Shown here one piece after another: positions 24,852-35,651 of a stretch of DNA of 64,000 bases; position 1 is the first letter of the stretch; every line of letters begins with the position of its first letter. The translations under genes and the position numbers were made by a program. The notes under the pieces were generated by a model that was given only the letters and a program-made list of their open reading frames with translations, did no database searches and was not told the DNA's origin. Origin of the DNA: Methylobacillus sp. MM3 (GTDB taxonomy: Bacteria; Pseudomonadota; Gammaproteobacteria; Burkholderiales; Methylophilaceae); assembly GCF_001645185.1 (NCBI RefSeq), contig NZ_LXTQ01000011.1:62001-126000 (forward strand), in the 5' to 3' direction.

Positions 24852-25076
24852 CTATTCGCGAGGGGGGTAGGGGTTGACCAGGCTGAGCATCAGCTCAGCC
24901 AGAGCGCTGCGAACCTGTTCTTCGTCGCAGCCCATCAGTACGGCGTCTTCAAGCGCGTCCTGCGCCATCTGGCGCAGTTCTTCCAGATTTTCGCGCATGA
25001 CCTTGTTTTTTTCGGTGCAGGCGATCACTTCGCCCTTGGGGCCGCGCCAGACGATTTTGTCGATGTTCAGTTGCAT
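24852..25076 (-). CDS. conserved small protein downstream of dcd
   Basis: A 74-residue, mostly helical, acidic protein (MQLNIDKIVWRGPKGEVIA...). The ATG is 4 bases after the dcd stop, with GAGG as ribosome site, so it is co-transcribed with dcd. No signal peptide, membrane helix or catalytic motif is visible. I do not recognise a family with a known function. Confidence 0.65.
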   Translation of the reverse strand: MQLNIDKIVWRGPKGEVIACTEKNKVMRENLEELRQMAQDALEDAVLMGCDEEQVRSALAELMLSLVNPYPPRE

Positions 25077-25080
25077 AGCC

Positions 25081-25653
25081 TCAGATCTTGGGCAGCGTCA
25101 CGCCATGCTGGCCCTGATATTTGCCGCCGCGGTCCTTGTAGGATGTTTCGCATACGTCATCGTCATCCGCTTCGAAGAACAATACCTGTGCGCAGCCTTC
25201 ATTGGCGTAAATCTTGGCTGGCAGCGGCGTAGTGTTGCTGAATTCCAGTGTCACATAACCTTCCCATTCCGGTTCGAACGGCGTCACATTGACGATGATG
25301 CCGCATCGCGCATAGGTCGATTTGCCCAGGCAAATCGTCAGTACATTGCGCGGAATGCGGAAATACTCCACCGTGCGCGCCAGGGCAAACGAATTAGGCG
25401 GAATGATGCAGTAGTCGGCATCCACTTCGACAAACGAATTCGGGTCAAAATTCTTCGGATCCACGATGGTGCTGTTCAGGTTGGTGAACAGCTTGAACTC
25501 ACTGGAGCAGCGGATATCGTAGCCGTAGCTCGAAGTGCCGTACGAAACCAGCTTGTGGCCGTTGGCTTCCTTGACCTGACGCGGCTCGAAAGGTTCGATC
25601 ATGCCGTGCTGTTCCGCCATCTGGCGGATCCATTTGTCGGATTTTATGCTCAT
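25081..25653 (-). CDS. dcd: dCTP deaminase
   Basis: A 190-residue Dcd that deaminates dCTP to dUTP, feeding dUMP and hence thymidylate synthesis by ThyA, also in this window. The N-terminus [21 protein letters not shown] is typical of the betaproteobacterial form, and the trimer and nucleotide loops ([30 protein letters not shown]) are intact. It heads a two-gene unit with the 74-residue protein. Confidence 0.95.
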   Translation of the reverse strand: MSIKSDKWIRQMAEQHGMIEPFEPRQVKEANGHKLVSYGTSSYGYDIRCSSEFKLFTNLNSTIVDPKNFDPNSFVEVDADYCIIPPNSFALARTVEYFRIPRNVLTICLGKSTYARCGIIVNVTPFEPEWEGYVTLEFSNTTPLPAKIYANEGCAQVLFFEADDDDVCETSYKDRGGKYQGQHGVTLPKI

Positions 25654-25755
25654 AGTCGCTAGATTAGGTAAGTGACTGAAAAAGAGGGGGCATTATACGG
25701 CGCAAGTTGCCGATTTTGTATGAAATTTAGGTGTGTTGCCGGGACATTTATTCCC

Positions 25756-25793
25756 GTCTGCGCTACCGGCTGATGCAGACCGGTGGCGCAGGC
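25756..25793. repeat. imperfect hairpin after aroG
   Basis: GTCTGCGCTACCGGCT (25756-25771) pairs imperfectly (13 of 16) with 25778-25793, directly past the aroG stop. The GCGCTAC and GCGCAGGC motifs recall the arms of the repeat at 523-595. No T-run follows, so it is not an obvious terminator and may be a REP-like remnant. Confidence 0.4.
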
Positions 25794-26882
25794 TTAATCT
25801 TCTTCCTTGTCTTCGTACACCTTGCGGCGGGCGCGTACGCCCTGTGCCAGTATATCCAACAGGCCGATGGTGTCTTGCCATCCCAGGCATGCGTCGGTGA
25901 TGGATTTGCCGTACTCCAGCACGCAACCGTCTTCGAGCTCCTGCCGGCCTTCGTTAAGGTGCGACTCGACCATCAGGCCGAATATGCGTTGATCGCCCGC
26001 GGCCAACTGGCCGGCGACATCCTGCGCGACATCCGTCTGGCGCTTGTATTGCTTGCTGCTGTTGGCATGCGAGCAGTCGATCATGACACGCGGTGCGAGA
26101 CCGGATTTTGCCAACTCCTTGCATGCTTCATCGACGCTGGCGGCATCGTAATTCGGCTGTTTGCCGCCGCGCAGTATCACATGGCAATCTTCGTTGCCGG
26201 CGGTCGACACAATGGCGGAGTGGCCGGCCTTGGTAACGGCGAGGAAATGATGCGGGCAGGCAGCCGCCTTGATGGCGTCCACCGCGATACGGATATTGCC
26301 GTCGGTGCCGTTCTTGAACCCGACCGGGCAGGACAGGCCGGAAGCCAGTTCGCGGTGGATCTGGCTTTCGGTGGTGCGCGCGCCGATAGCGCCCCAGGAA
26401 ACCAGGTCGGCGGTGTATTGCGGCGTGATTACGTCCAGGAACTCGGTGCCTGCTGGCATTCCGAGCTCGTTGATTTCCAGAAGAATCTGCCGTGCAAGAC
26501 GCAGGCCGTCGTTGATGCTGAAGCTGCCATCCAGGTGCGGGTCGTTGATCAGGCCTTTCCAGCCCACGGTGGTGCGCGGCTTTTCGAAGTACACGCGCAT
26601 TACGATCAGCAGGTCGGCGGATAAACGGTTCCGCTGATCCATCAAACGCTCGGCATACTCCAGTGCAGCCTTGTGATCGTGAATGGAGCAAGGGCCGATG
26701 ATGACCAGCAGGCGATCATCCGCTCCGTGCAGGATGCGGTGAATGTCGTGGCGCGTGGCGACGATGTTCTCCGAGGCGCCATGGTTCGCAGCCAGTTCCG
26801 CCAGAATGCGCGAAGGCGGGACGACTTCCCTGATGGCCTTGACGCGAACGTCGTCGGTAGCCGGTTTGTGCGGTGTATTCAT
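25794..26882 (-). CDS. aroG: DAHP synthase (3-deoxy-7-phosphoheptulonate synthase)
   Basis: A 362-residue class I DAHP synthase that joins phosphoenolpyruvate and erythrose 4-phosphate, the entry to aromatic amino acid synthesis. Signatures include VIIGPCSIHD, GWKGLINDPHLDGSF, CPVGFKNGTDGN and MIDCSHANSSKQ. Length fits the AroF/AroG/AroH group; the feedback-inhibiting amino acid cannot be assigned. Later pathway genes aroA and tyrA lie 10 kb away in the window. Confidence 0.94.
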   Translation of the reverse strand: MNTPHKPATDDVRVKAIREVVPPSRILAELAANHGASENIVATRHDIHRILHGADDRLLVIIGPCSIHDHKAALEYAERLMDQRNRLSADLLIVMRVYFEKPRTTVGWKGLINDPHLDGSFSINDGLRLARQILLEINELGMPAGTEFLDVITPQYTADLVSWGAIGARTTESQIHRELASGLSCPVGFKNGTDGNIRIAVDAIKAAACPHHFLAVTKAGHSAIVSTAGNEDCHVILRGGKQPNYDAASVDEACKELAKSGLAPRVMIDCSHANSSKQYKRQTDVAQDVAGQLAAGDQRIFGLMVESHLNEGRQELEDGCVLEYGKSITDACLGWQDTIGLLDILAQGVRARRKVYEDKEED

Positions 26883-27060
26883 GGTACAACCCAGTAGGCG
26901 GCGAGCAGCCGCAACAAAATAAAGGGATGCATTTTAACGTATGCACGGCAATGCGGACACTTCAAATTGCAGTTGCCGCTTGATTGGCAAGGCTTTTCGA
27001 CTCAGGTGTCGGGGAAATTCGAGCGCGTCAACCTGATGGTGGATCGGCCGCAGCATGAAC

Positions 27061-27095
27061 TGAACGCCGCATGCAGGCATCGCATGCGGCGTTCA
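27061..27095. repeat. 14-bp perfect hairpin downstream of apbC
   Basis: TGAACGCCGCATGC (27061-27074) and its complement (27082-27095) flank a 7-base loop, starting about 19 bases past the apbC stop. No T-run follows on the minus strand. It may stabilise the 3' end of the apbC mRNA or act as a factor-assisted terminator. Confidence 0.45.
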
Positions 27096-27113
27096 TGGCA
27101 GATGAGGCCGAGG

Positions 27114-28202
27114 CTAGGTGTTCTGGATCACGATGTTGGGGAACTTGCTGCTGTGATCCAGCCCGAACTCGGACAGCTTGACCGCCGTACGGCGCGCGAT
27201 TTGGCGATACACGCCGGCAATCTTGCTGTCGGGCTCGGCGACTACAGTGGGCATGCCTCCATCAGTTTGTTCGCGTATCTTGATGTCCAGCGGCAAGGAG
27301 CCCAGCAACTCGACGTTGTAGTCGCGGCACATCTGTTCGCCGCCACCGGCGCCAAAAATGTGTTCTTCATGGCCGCATTTGGAGCAGATGTGCGTGCTCA
27401 TGTTCTCGACGATGCCGACGATGGGAACGCCGACCTTCTCGAACATCTTCAAGCCCTTGCGTGCATCCAGCAGCGCGATGTCCTGCGGCGTGGTGACGAT
27501 GACCGCCCCGGTGACGGGCACTTTCTGCGACAGCGTAAGCTGAATATCGCCGGTGCCCGGCGGCAGGTCAATGACGAGATAGTCCAGCTCGCGCCAGTTA
27601 GTCTCGCGCAGCAACTGCTCCAATGCTCCGGTGACCATGGGGCCGCGCCACACCATGGGCGTATCCATGTCGATCAGGAAACCGATGGACATGGCCTGGA
27701 TGCCGTAGCGTTCCAGCGGCTCCATGCTCTTGCCGTCCGCGCTTTCCGGACGGGCGGTGATGCCCAGCATTTGCGGCTGGGACGGACCATAAATATCGGC
27801 GTCGAGGATGCCAACCTGTGCGCCTTCGGCGGCCAGCGCCAGTGCCAGGTTGACGGCGGTGGTGGATTTGCCGACGCCGCCCTTGCCGGAAGCGACGGCG
27901 ATGATGTTTTTCACGCCCGGAATCAGCTGCACGCCGCGCTGCACACTATGCGACACGATTTTGCTGGTGACATTGACGAATACGCTGCCGACTTCGGGCA
28001 GGGTTTTCAGCTTGTCGGTCACCAGTTTCTGGATGTCGGCGGCGATCGTTTTGGCCGGATAGCCGAGCACGATATCGAGCGCGACGCTATTGCCGTCGAT
28101 GCGGATATTGCGCACGGATTTTGTTGCGACGAAATCCTTGCCGGTATTAGGGTCGACGATTTCCTTGAGTGCTGTCTGCACTTGAAGTTCGGAGAGGGAC
28201 AT
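27114..28202 (-). CDS. apbC: iron-sulfur cluster carrier ATPase ApbC (Mrp)
   Basis: A 362-residue protein with an N-terminal MIP18-type domain (about 1-85) and a MinD/Mrp P-loop domain with the deviant Walker A GKGGVGKST (106-114). C273-x-x-C276 (HICSKCGHEE) is the expected site for a bridging 4Fe-4S cluster delivered to client enzymes. It diverges from metG across a gap of about 110 bases, a common arrangement in proteobacteria. Confidence 0.93.
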   Translation of the reverse strand: MSLSELQVQTALKEIVDPNTGKDFVATKSVRNIRIDGNSVALDIVLGYPAKTIAADIQKLVTDKLKTLPEVGSVFVNVTSKIVSHSVQRGVQLIPGVKNIIAVASGKGGVGKSTTAVNLALALAAEGAQVGILDADIYGPSQPQMLGITARPESADGKSMEPLERYGIQAMSIGFLIDMDTPMVWRGPMVTGALEQLLRETNWRELDYLVIDLPPGTGDIQLTLSQKVPVTGAVIVTTPQDIALLDARKGLKMFEKVGVPIVGIVENMSTHICSKCGHEEHIFGAGGGEQMCRDYNVELLGSLPLDIKIREQTDGGMPTVVAEPDSKIAGVYRQIARRTAVKLSEFGLDHSSKFPNIVIQNT

Positions 28203-28311
28203 GATGGAGGGGAATTCCTGACTAATGGGATCAACTATAAATTTTATCGCATGTGAAGGTGCGCGTCATTTGCTAAAATGCCCATCTTTCACAAGTATTT
28301 AATCTCCGTAC

Positions 28312-30357
28312 ATGACCCGCAAAATTCTCGTCACCTCCGCTTTGCCATACGCCAACGGCAGCATTCATTTGGGCCATCTGGTGGAGTACATCCAGACGGA
28401 CGTCTGGGTACGCTTCCAGAAGATGCAGGGGCACGAGGTGCATTATGTCTGCGCCGACGACACGCATGGCACGCCCATCATGTTGCGCGCCGAGAAAGAA
28501 GGCATCACACCGGAACAGCTGATCGACAAGGTTCATGCAGAGCATGCGATGGATTTTGCGGAGTTTCTGGTGGAGTTCGACAACTACCATTCGACCAACT
28601 CTTCCGAAAACAAGGAGTTGGCGCAGGGCATTTACCGCGCGCTCAAGGCTAACGGCAAGATCGCGACGAAGACTATTGAACAGTATTACGACCCGCTCAA
28701 GAACATGTTTCTGCCGGATCGCTTCATCAAGGGCGAATGCCCCAAGTGTCACGCCAAGGATCAATACGGCGATTCCTGTGAAGTGTGCGGCGCGACCTAC
28801 AGCCCGACCGAGCTGATCAACCCGTTCTCCGCGGTTTCCGGCGCGACCCCGGTGCGCAAGGAAACCGAGCATTACTTCTTCAAACTGTCCGAATGTGAAG
28901 ATTTCCTCAAGGACTGGACCCGTTCCGGCACCTTGCAGGCCGAAGCCGCGAACAAGATGGGCGAGTGGTTCGCCTCCGGCCTGTCGGATTGGGATATCTC
29001 GCGTGACGCGCCGTATTTCGGTTTCGAAATTCCCGATGCGCCTGGCAAGTATTTCTATGTGTGGCTGGATGCGCCCATCGGTTACATGGCCAGCTTCAAG
29101 AACCTGTGCGCCCGGAAAGGCCTGGATTTCGACGAATACTGGAAGAAGGATTCAACTACCGAGCTATATCACTTCATCGGCAAGGACATCCTCTATTTCC
29201 ACGCACTGTTCTGGCCGGCGACGCTGGAATACTCCGGCTACCGCAAGCCGACGCAGATCCATGCGCACGGATTCCTCACCGTGAACGGCGAGAAGATGTC
29301 CAAATCGCGCGGCACCTTCATCACCGCGCGCAGCTATCTCGACCACGTGAAAAACCCGGAATACCTGCGCTATTACTATGCCGCCAAGCTGAACGGCACG
29401 ATGGAAGACATCGACCTCAACCTGGAAGACTTCGTCGCGCGCGTGAATTCCGATCTGGTGGGCAAATACATCAATATCGCCAGTCGTACGGCCGGGTTCA
29501 TTGCCAAGCGTTTCGACGCCAAAGTGCGCGCGGCCTCGGCCAGTCCCGTGATTGTCGAAATGCGTGCGGCTGCCCAGGCAATCGCCGACAGCTACGCCGC
29601 TCGCGATTACGGTCGCGCATTGCGCGAAATCATGGCACTGGCCGACAAGGCCAATGCCTATGTGGCGGAAGCTGCTCCGTGGGACATGGCGAAGAAGGAG
29701 GGCCAGGAGGCGGCCTTGCATACGGTATGTTCCGATGCGCTCGAAATGTTCCGCCTGCTTACGCTGTACCTCAAGCCGGTGCTGCCCAAGCTCGCAACCT
29801 CGATTGAAGCGTTCCTGAAAATTGCGCCGTTGGAATGGAATGCCGTACAAAATGGCCTGAATGACGGCCATGCCATCGAAACCTACCAGCATCTGGTAAC
29901 CCGAATTGATCCTAAACAGATAGAAGCCATGACCGAAGCCAACAAGGAATCTCTACAGCCCGCCACACAAGGCCATTCGCAAGTTCGCCATGCCGAAGCG
30001 CAGCAGCATGAGGTGCAGCCGGTGGCCGAGACCATCTCCATCGACGATTTCGCCAAGGTCGATCTCCGCATTGCGAAGATCGTCGACGCGGCCCATGTCG
30101 AAGGGGCCGAGAAACTGCTGCGCCTGTCGCTGGATATCGGCGAGGAACAACCGCGGCAGGTGTTTGCCGGTATCAAATCCGCCTACGATCCGGCGACGCT
30201 TGTCGGCCGGCTGACGGTGATGGTTGCCAACCTCGCTCCGCGCAAAATGAAATTCGGCATGTCGGAAGGCATGGTGCTCGCAGCGAGCGATGAGCGCGGT
30301 GGACCGTATATTCTATCGCCGGATGCCGGCGCACAGCCGGGCATGCGTGTTAAGTAA
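28312..30357 (+). CDS. metG: methionyl-tRNA synthetase
   Basis: A 681-residue MetRS of the long dimeric type. The class I signature HLGH is at 19-22, zinc-binding cysteines lie in [23 protein letters not shown] is followed by [12 protein letters not shown], and a C-terminal tRNA-binding domain begins near 580 after a Q/H-rich linker. A TAAAAT -10 element lies about 35 bases upstream in the gap shared with apbC. Confidence 0.97.
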   Translation: MTRKILVTSALPYANGSIHLGHLVEYIQTDVWVRFQKMQGHEVHYVCADDTHGTPIMLRAEKEGITPEQLIDKVHAEHAMDFAEFLVEFDNYHSTNSSENKELAQGIYRALKANGKIATKTIEQYYDPLKNMFLPDRFIKGECPKCHAKDQYGDSCEVCGATYSPTELINPFSAVSGATPVRKETEHYFFKLSECEDFLKDWTRSGTLQAEAANKMGEWFASGLSDWDISRDAPYFGFEIPDAPGKYFYVWLDAPIGYMASFKNLCARKGLDFDEYWKKDSTTELYHFIGKDILYFHALFWPATLEYSGYRKPTQIHAHGFLTVNGEKMSKSRGTFITARSYLDHVKNPEYLRYYYAAKLNGTMEDIDLNLEDFVARVNSDLVGKYINIASRTAGFIAKRFDAKVRAASASPVIVEMRAAAQAIADSYAARDYGRALREIMALADKANAYVAEAAPWDMAKKEGQEAALHTVCSDALEMFRLLTLYLKPVLPKLATSIEAFLKIAPLEWNAVQNGLNDGHAIETYQHLVTRIDPKQIEAMTEANKESLQPATQGHSQVRHAEAQQHEVQPVAETISIDDFAKVDLRIAKIVDAAHVEGAEKLLRLSLDIGEEQPRQVFAGIKSAYDPATLVGRLTVMVANLAPRKMKFGMSEGMVLAASDERGGPYILSPDAGAQPGMRVK

Positions 30358-30387
30358 ACTTTACTAATAATTTCAAGAAAGCCATAT

Positions 30388-30912
30388 ATGAAGTTTTCAT
30401 CTTTTGCTCTGTTCCTTTTGCTGGTTGCCACCACTGCGATAGCCGAAGATAGTACCGTCAAGACGGCAGTCGGCGGCGGCGTGGGTGCCGCGGCGGGGAC
30501 TGCCATCGGCCAGGCAGTTGGCGGTAAAACCGGCGCAGTTGTGGGAGGCGCGGTGGGTGGCGGTGTAGGCGCGGCCGTAACTACGCAAGGCGAAGGCAAG
30601 ACCGGCGCGGTCGTAGGCGGTGCGGTAGGCGGCGCTGCAGGTGCCGCGGTGGGACAGTCTGTGGGCGGCAAGACCGGTGCGATTGTCGGCGCAGGCGTGG
30701 GTGGTGCAGCAGGCTCCGCAGTTGGCAAGTCGGTGGGCGAAACCAATACTGCCCCGGTTGTTAAGACGGCAGTTGCCATGCCGGTTGCTGCGACCCAGGT
30801 TATCGTGGTTGAGGATGATGATGAGCATCGCCACCATAACAAGAAGCGCGGGCATGCGTATGGTCATCAGAAGAATAAGCACAACCCCGGTCACAACAAG
30901 CATCACGATTGA
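30388..30912 (+). CDS. exported glycine-zipper protein with His/Lys-rich tail
   Basis: A 174-residue protein with a signal peptide (cleavage near AIA, residue 19), then four to five repeats of a glycine-zipper unit (GxVVGGAVGGxxGAAVG; about 28-122) that should insert in or oligomerise at a membrane, and a tail rich in His, Lys and Asn (about 140-174) that could bind metal or nucleic acid. Repeat copies are similar but not identical. A strong terminator follows 19 bases later. Exact function unknown. Confidence 0.7.
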   Translation: MKFSSFALFLLLVATTAIAEDSTVKTAVGGGVGAAAGTAIGQAVGGKTGAVVGGAVGGGVGAAVTTQGEGKTGAVVGGAVGGAAGAAVGQSVGGKTGAIVGAGVGGAAGSAVGKSVGETNTAPVVKTAVAMPVAATQVIVVEDDDEHRHHNKKRGHAYGHQKNKHNPGHNKHHD

Positions 30913-30925
30913 TTCAAGTGTGAAA

Positions 30926-30955
30926 CAAAAAGCCCCGCAATGCGGGGCTTTTTTA
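30926..30955. terminator. bidirectional Rho-independent terminator
   Basis: Perfect 9-bp stem AGCCCCGCA/TGCGGGGCT (30931-30939 with 30941-30949) has a T-run on the right and an A-run on the left, so it can stop the glycine-zipper gene on the plus strand and the convergent ComEA-like gene on the minus strand. Confidence 0.9.
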
Positions 30956-30975
30956 TTGCTGATGAGGAGAGGAAA

Positions 30976-31293
30976 TTATTTCGTGGTTTTCTCTTTTACT
31001 GTTTTGACGTCGGCCACTTTTCCGTTGCCTGCCGCTTTGGAAGAACCTACGGTGATGTTCTTTTTCATCATGTCTACGCTTTTCTTGCCAAAGCCGGGCA
31101 CCTTGTCCAGGTCATCCACGGATCTGAATGCGCCGTTCTTCTTACGGAAGTCAATGATTGCTTGTGCTTTTTTCGGGCCGATACCATCAACGTTTTCAAG
31201 TTCCGCCTGGCTCGCGGTATTGAGATCGACGGCAGCCTGGGCAGAGCAAGCAAATGCGAATGCAAGCGCAAAGACCGCTAAGAGTTTTTTCAT
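30976..31293 (-). CDS. ComEA-like helix-hairpin-helix protein
   Basis: A 105-residue exported protein. The ATG at 31293 has AGGAGA upstream; the signal peptide ends near AQA (residue 20). A tandem helix-hairpin-helix domain (VDLNTASQAELENVDGIG ... VPGFGKKSVDMMKK, about 22-82) is the ComEA DNA-binding fold. A Lys/Thr-rich tail follows. Such short proteins may bind incoming DNA in the periplasm during transformation, but no other competence genes are near. Confidence 0.8.
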   Translation of the reverse strand: MKKLLAVFALAFAFACSAQAAVDLNTASQAELENVDGIGPKKAQAIIDFRKKNGAFRSVDDLDKVPGFGKKSVDMMKKNITVGSSKAAGNGKVADVKTVKEKTTK

Positions 31294-31412
31294 GTTGTTC
31301 TCCTGAATAGTTGACGATTGGCGAGGATGCATCGGCGTCGGGCCAATGCCTCTTGATCGATTATATTTAAACTCAACTATGCGGTATGAGTATCTGTGCT
31401 CAACTTAAGCGG

Positions 31413-32114
31413 CTAAATTTCATCGATAATGGCATGAAGCGCCTTGAGTGGGTCGACTGCCTGCGTAATGGGGCGGCCGATCACCAAATAGCTCGACCCT
31501 TGCTGCAGCGCATCTGCCGGGGTGACGATGCGCGACTGGTCATCCTTGCTAGCCGCGGCGGGACGGATTCCCGGGGTGACCAGGCAAAAATTCTGCTTTA
31601 CATGTTGGCGCAACAGGGTGGCTTCCTGGGCTGAACAGACAACGCCATCGAGGCCAGCCTGCTCGGTCAGCAAAGCCAGGCGCAACACCTGATCCTGTAA
31701 ATTGCCCGATATGCCGATTTCGTTCAGCGCGGCCTGATCCATGCTGGTGAGCACCGTGACGGCGATCAGCAACGGCTGTTGCGAGGACTTGTCTATCGCA
31801 TTACGCGCGGCCTCCATCATCGCGCGGCCGCCCGAGGCATGCACGTTCAGCATCCACACCCCTAGCTTGGCGGCAGCTTCGCAGGCTTTGGCCACCGTGT
31901 TGGGGATGTCATGGAACTTGAGGTCGAGAAAGACGCCAAAATCCCGCTTCACCAGCTCTTCCACAAAACGCGGCCCTTCTGCGGTGAACAGCTCCTTGCC
32001 GACCTTTACGCGGCAAAGCGTGGGATCGATGCGGTCGACAAAGGCCAGCGCCTGCTTCGCTTCCGCGAAATCGAGCGCGACGACAATTTTCGGATCGTGA
32101 TACTGTGCGGTCAT
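31413..32114 (-). CDS. pyrF: orotidine 5'-phosphate decarboxylase
   Basis: A 233-residue OMP decarboxylase for the last step of UMP synthesis. Catalytic charged residues are in VALDFAEA and [13 protein letters not shown] (the K-x-x-D-x-x-K-x-D-like region), and VTPGIRP is the phosphate loop. The ATG at 32114 overlaps the lapB stop as ATGA. lapA-lapB-pyrF order is conserved in proteobacteria. Confidence 0.96.
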   Translation of the reverse strand: MTAQYHDPKIVVALDFAEAKQALAFVDRIDPTLCRVKVGKELFTAEGPRFVEELVKRDFGVFLDLKFHDIPNTVAKACEAAAKLGVWMLNVHASGGRAMMEAARNAIDKSSQQPLLIAVTVLTSMDQAALNEIGISGNLQDQVLRLALLTEQAGLDGVVCSAQEATLLRQHVKQNFCLVTPGIRPAAASKDDQSRIVTPADALQQGSSYLVIGRPITQAVDPLKALHAIIDEI

Positions 32115-33280
32115 CGTAGCGGTTGCTCCTTGGGTTCCGGCGGAAAGCTTTCCCAGTGATTGCAGCCCGGGCACTGCCAGTAGTACTGACGTGCGCGGAA
32201 GCCGCACTGGCTGCAGCAGTAGCTGCGCGTGTTGCCGAGGAAATGGTGAACGGTATTCTTGATCAGGCCGACATCGCTTTCTTCGCCGCTCTTTTCAATC
32301 TCACGCGCCTGGAGCAGACGGTCGAGTATGTTCAAGCTAGGCTTGCGAACCAACTCGGTACGGGCCAGTTTGGCGGCAGCATCTGCGCCTTCGTGTTTCA
32401 GAGTCGCTTCATAGATGATATTGAGGATGGAAGGCAGGCTGTATTTTTCCATCCATACCTTGAGCAACTCCAGACCTTCGCCGGTTTTCCTTTGAGCTGT
32501 GTAGTTTTCGAGCAGGCGTGAAGCGACCAGTCCGAGATATTGCGGTTTTTGCTGCTCGACACGTTTCCAGGTGACGATGGCCTCCAGCCGCGAACCAGCC
32601 GCAGCTTCCATGTCGCCCAGCATGATGGTGGCGCGCACGCATTCCGGATTGGCTGCCAGCGCTTCCGCCAGGTATTTCCTGGCTTGGTCGGTGCCAACCG
32701 CGGAAGCGGCCTCGACGGCCAGTTCGCAATGGAATTGCGCGATTTCCTTATGGAAGCGAACGCCGGATGCGCGCTCCAACTCTGTTGCCGTCTCAATGGC
32801 GCGCAGCCAGTCGCGTTCGCGAATGTAGATATCCAGCAGGGAGCGCAGTGCCGGCTGGTGATAGGTGGGCGATGCGCACAAGGCGCGGAAAAGCTCTTCG
32901 GCCCGGTCAAACAGGCCTGCTTTCAGGTAGTCCTGCGCCAGTTCGGCCATGATGGCGAAGCGCTGAATATCCGACAGCTGTGGCCGTTCGAGCAGGTTGG
33001 TATGCAGATGGATCGCTCGGTCGATTTCGCCGCGCAGGCGAAACAGGCTGCCGAGCGCAAAATGCAGTTCGAGTGATTCCGAATTGATCTGCACCGCCTC
33101 GATAAAGGCCTCAATAGCTTTATCGTGCTGTTCCTTGATGAGGAAATTCAGCCCCTTGAAGTAAGCGGCGGGCATCGCGCTCGACTCGGTGAGCAACTGC
33201 TTGAGATCCATGCGCGCGGCCAGCCAGCCGAGCAGGAAAAACAGGGGGAGGGCCAGCAGCCACCAGTATTCGAATTCCAT
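32111..33280 (-). CDS. lapB: LPS assembly protein LapB (YciM)
   Basis: A 389-residue protein: one N-terminal membrane anchor (about 6-22), TPR repeats over about 40-330, and a C-terminal rubredoxin-like metal domain with two CxxC pairs (CCSQCG and CPGC, about 353-374). In E. coli LapB controls FtsH-driven turnover of LpxC and hence LPS amount. It lies 10 bases after lapA and overlaps pyrF. Confidence 0.94.
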   Translation of the reverse strand: MEFEYWWLLALPLFFLLGWLAARMDLKQLLTESSAMPAAYFKGLNFLIKEQHDKAIEAFIEAVQINSESLELHFALGSLFRLRGEIDRAIHLHTNLLERPQLSDIQRFAIMAELAQDYLKAGLFDRAEELFRALCASPTYHQPALRSLLDIYIRERDWLRAIETATELERASGVRFHKEIAQFHCELAVEAASAVGTDQARKYLAEALAANPECVRATIMLGDMEAAAGSRLEAIVTWKRVEQQKPQYLGLVASRLLENYTAQRKTGEGLELLKVWMEKYSLPSILNIIYEATLKHEGADAAAKLARTELVRKPSLNILDRLLQAREIEKSGEESDVGLIKNTVHHFLGNTRSYCCSQCGFRARQYYWQCPGCNHWESFPPEPKEQPLR

Positions 33281-33290
33281 TGTGAAGAGG

Positions 33291-33551
33291 TCAGTCCTGA
33301 CTGGACTGCAAAGCGTGCAGTTCGCGTTGTATCGCCAGCAGACGGCGACGTTGTTGTATGACGAGTGTCAGGCAGGCAATGATCCCGGCCAGCGCACCGG
33401 CGCAGAAAGCGAGCAGCATGACCAATATGAGTGGAGCATGCCATTGCAGCCCCAGATAGTATTCCAGCGTGACCGGGGCGGTGTTCTTGAGAGCGAAACC
33501 CAAGGCCGCGAGGAATAGCAGAAATCCACCTGTCAGATATAAATAACGCAT
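33291..33551 (-). CDS. lapA: LPS assembly protein LapA (DUF1049)
   Basis: An 86-residue protein with two membrane helices (about 5-21 and 39-66) and a basic, coiled C-terminal tail. Size, helix pattern and place before lapB fit LapA. It follows the ihfB terminator, so lapA-lapB-pyrF may have its own promoter or depend on read-through. Confidence 0.9.
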   Translation of the reverse strand: MRYLYLTGGFLLFLAALGFALKNTAPVTLEYYLGLQWHAPLILVMLLAFCAGALAGIIACLTLVIQQRRRLLAIQRELHALQSSQD

Positions 33552-33575
33552 GCCGCATTTTACCTAAATCGACAT

Positions 33576-33606
33576 AAAAAAAGCGGCAGAACGCAGGTTC
33601 TGCCGC
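33576..33606 (-). terminator. Rho-independent terminator after ihfB
   Basis: A 10-bp perfect stem GCGGCAGAAC/GTTCTGCCGC (33583-33592 with 33597-33606) is followed on the minus strand by seven T residues. It lies 21 bases past the ihfB stop and 25 bases before the lapA start, within a conserved gene run. Confidence 0.88.
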
Positions 33607-33626
33607 CTGTTTTACCAATACTACGG

Positions 33627-33911
33627 TTACGCGTCTAAATCGACCCGTTCGCGCAATTCCTTGCCAGCCTTGAAGTGCGGTACATACTTTTCGGGTACCT
33701 GCACCTTGGCGCCGGTTTTCGGGTTACGACCGAGGCGCGGGGGACGGTAGTTCAGACTGAAGCTGCCAAACCCCCGAATCTCGATGCGTTTGCCAGTAGC
33801 AAGCTTTTCCGCCATGGCGTCAAGGATCGCTTTGACCGACAGCTCGGCGTCCTTGACGACGAGCTGCGGGAACCGAGCTGCCAGCTTGGCAATCAACTCC
33901 GATTTGGTCAT
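33627..33911 (-). CDS. ihfB: integration host factor subunit beta
   Basis: A 94-residue DNA-bending protein (from [10 protein letters not shown]). The signature [26 protein letters not shown] covers the beta-arm that inserts into the DNA minor groove. The ATG at 33911 matches homologues; an upstream ATG at 33920 is also possible. It follows rpsA by about a dozen bases, the usual position. IHF would also assist sigma-54 promoters such as that at 18464. Confidence 0.96.
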   Translation of the reverse strand: MTKSELIAKLAARFPQLVVKDAELSVKAILDAMAEKLATGKRIEIRGFGSFSLNYRPPRLGRNPKTGAKVQVPEKYVPHFKAGKELRERVDLDA

Positions 33912-33923
33912 GGCGTCCATGCC

Positions 33924-35630
33924 TTACTCGTTGTTTTTGCCGTCGAGTTTGGCCTTGAGCAGCGCCCCCAGATTGGTGGTGCCCGCATTGCCGCTGTCGT
34001 TGCTGCCGTACTTCTGCATGGCGTCGGCTTCGTCGGCCATATCCTTGGCCTTGATCGACAGGTTGATGCCGCGGTTTTTGCGGTCGATGTTGATGATGCG
34101 GGCTTCGACTTCGTCGCCTTCCTTGAGAACGTTGCGGATATCTTCAACCTTCTCGCGGGAAACTTCGGAAGCGCGCAGGTAGCCTTCGACTTCGCCGTCC
34201 AGGGTCACGACTGCACCCTTGGCATCCAGGCTCTTCACGACGCCCTTGACGATGCTGCCCTTGTCATGGGTGGTGGTATAGGAGTTGAACGGGTCGTTGT
34301 CGAGCTGCTTGACGCCGAGGGAGATACGCTCCTTCTCGACATCGATCGCCAGCACGACAGCTTCCACTTCGTCGCCCTTCTTGAAGTTGCGGATGGCTTC
34401 TTCGCCAGTCTGGCTCCAGGACAGGTCCGACAGGTGGATCAGGCCGTCGATGCCACCGGCCAGGCCGATGAATACGCCGAAGTCGGTGATGGACTTGATC
34501 TGGCCGGAAACCTTGTCGCCGCGCTTGTGGCTGGCAGCGAAATCGTCCCACGGGTTGGACTTGCACTGCTTCATGCCGAGCGACAGGCGGCGGCGGTCTT
34601 CGTCGATCTCGAGGATCATGACTTCGACTTCGTCGCCCAACTGGACGATCTTGGCCGGATGCACGTTCTTGTTGGTCCAGTCCATTTCGGAAACGTGAAC
34701 CAGGCCTTCGATGCCCGGTTCGATTTCAACGAACGCACCGTAGTCGGTGAGGTTGGTGACCTTGCCGAACAGGCGGGTGCTGACCGGATAACGGCGGGAC
34801 AGGGCAACCCACGGATCGTCGCCCAGTTGCTTGATGCCCAGGGAAACGCGATTCTTCTCTTGATCGAACTTGAGAATCTTGGCTTCGACTTCTTCACCCA
34901 CGGTGAGGACTTCGGAAGGATGCTTGACGCGGCGCCATGCCAGGTCGGTGATGTGCAGCAGGCCGTCGATGCCGCCGAGGTCGACGAATGCGCCGTAGTC
35001 GGTGATGTTCTTGACGATGCCCTTGACCACTGCGCCTTCCTTCAGGTTGGCCAGCAGTGCTTCGCGGTCTGCGCCCATGGAGGCTTCCATGACGGCGCGG
35101 CGGGACAGCACGACGTTGTTACGCTTGCGATCCAGCTTGATGACCTTGAATTCCCATTCCTTGAATTCGTAAGGGGTGGTGTCCTTGACCGGACGGGTGT
35201 CGACCAGCGAACCCGGCAGGAATGCGCGGATACCGTTGATCATGACGGTCAGGCCGCCCTTGACGCGACCGTTGATCACGCCCTTGACGATACGGCCTTC
35301 TTCCATCGCTTCTTCCAGATCCAGCCAGGCCGCCAGGCGCTTGGCTTTTTCGCGAGAGAGTTTGGTGGAGCCGAAGCCGTCTTCCAGCGATTCGATCGCG
35401 ACCTTGACGAAATCGCCGACGGCGACTTCGAGTTCGCCCTTGTCGTTGCGGAATTCGGAGGCGGCGATCACGCTCTCGGACTTGAGGCCGGCGTTGACGA
35501 CAACGAAGTCGTTATCGACGGAGACCACTTCAGCAGTGATCACTTCGCCCGAACGCATTTCCTGGCGTGCCAGGCTTTCTTCGAACAGGGCGGCAAAACT
35601 CTCTTGGGATTGTGGGGAAGCAGTAGCCAT
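33924..35630 (-). CDS. rpsA: 30S ribosomal protein S1
   Basis: A 568-residue S1 with six S1 RNA-binding domains; repeats with [20 protein letters not shown]-type cores are clear. S1 brings mRNA to the ribosome and represses its own translation. The leader upstream contains a GC-rich hairpin and the cmk terminator, so rpsA seems to have its own promoter. It is followed by ihfB. Confidence 0.98.
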   Translation of the reverse strand: MATASPQSQESFAALFEESLARQEMRSGEVITAEVVSVDNDFVVVNAGLKSESVIAASEFRNDKGELEVAVGDFVKVAIESLEDGFGSTKLSREKAKRLAAWLDLEEAMEEGRIVKGVINGRVKGGLTVMINGIRAFLPGSLVDTRPVKDTTPYEFKEWEFKVIKLDRKRNNVVLSRRAVMEASMGADREALLANLKEGAVVKGIVKNITDYGAFVDLGGIDGLLHITDLAWRRVKHPSEVLTVGEEVEAKILKFDQEKNRVSLGIKQLGDDPWVALSRRYPVSTRLFGKVTNLTDYGAFVEIEPGIEGLVHVSEMDWTNKNVHPAKIVQLGDEVEVMILEIDEDRRRLSLGMKQCKSNPWDDFAASHKRGDKVSGQIKSITDFGVFIGLAGGIDGLIHLSDLSWSQTGEEAIRNFKKGDEVEAVVLAIDVEKERISLGVKQLDNDPFNSYTTTHDKGSIVKGVVKSLDAKGAVVTLDGEVEGYLRASEVSREKVEDIRNVLKEGDEVEARIINIDRKNRGINLSIKAKDMADEADAMQKYGSNDSGNAGTTNLGALLKAKLDGKNNE

Positions 35631-35651
35631 TAATTAAAGTACCTAAATATT

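Noticed and set aside
23021-24877. 618-codon plus-strand frame opposite the decarboxylase
   Set aside because: Antisense shadow of a complete, well-conserved decarboxylase.
26883-27113. Gap between aroG and apbC examined for a leader or riboswitch
   Set aside because: Apart from the hairpin at 27061-27095 no conserved structure was recognised.
33675-35633. 652-codon plus-strand frame opposite ihfB and rpsA
   Set aside because: It mirrors the repetitive S1 domains and has no ribosome site or recognisable domain.
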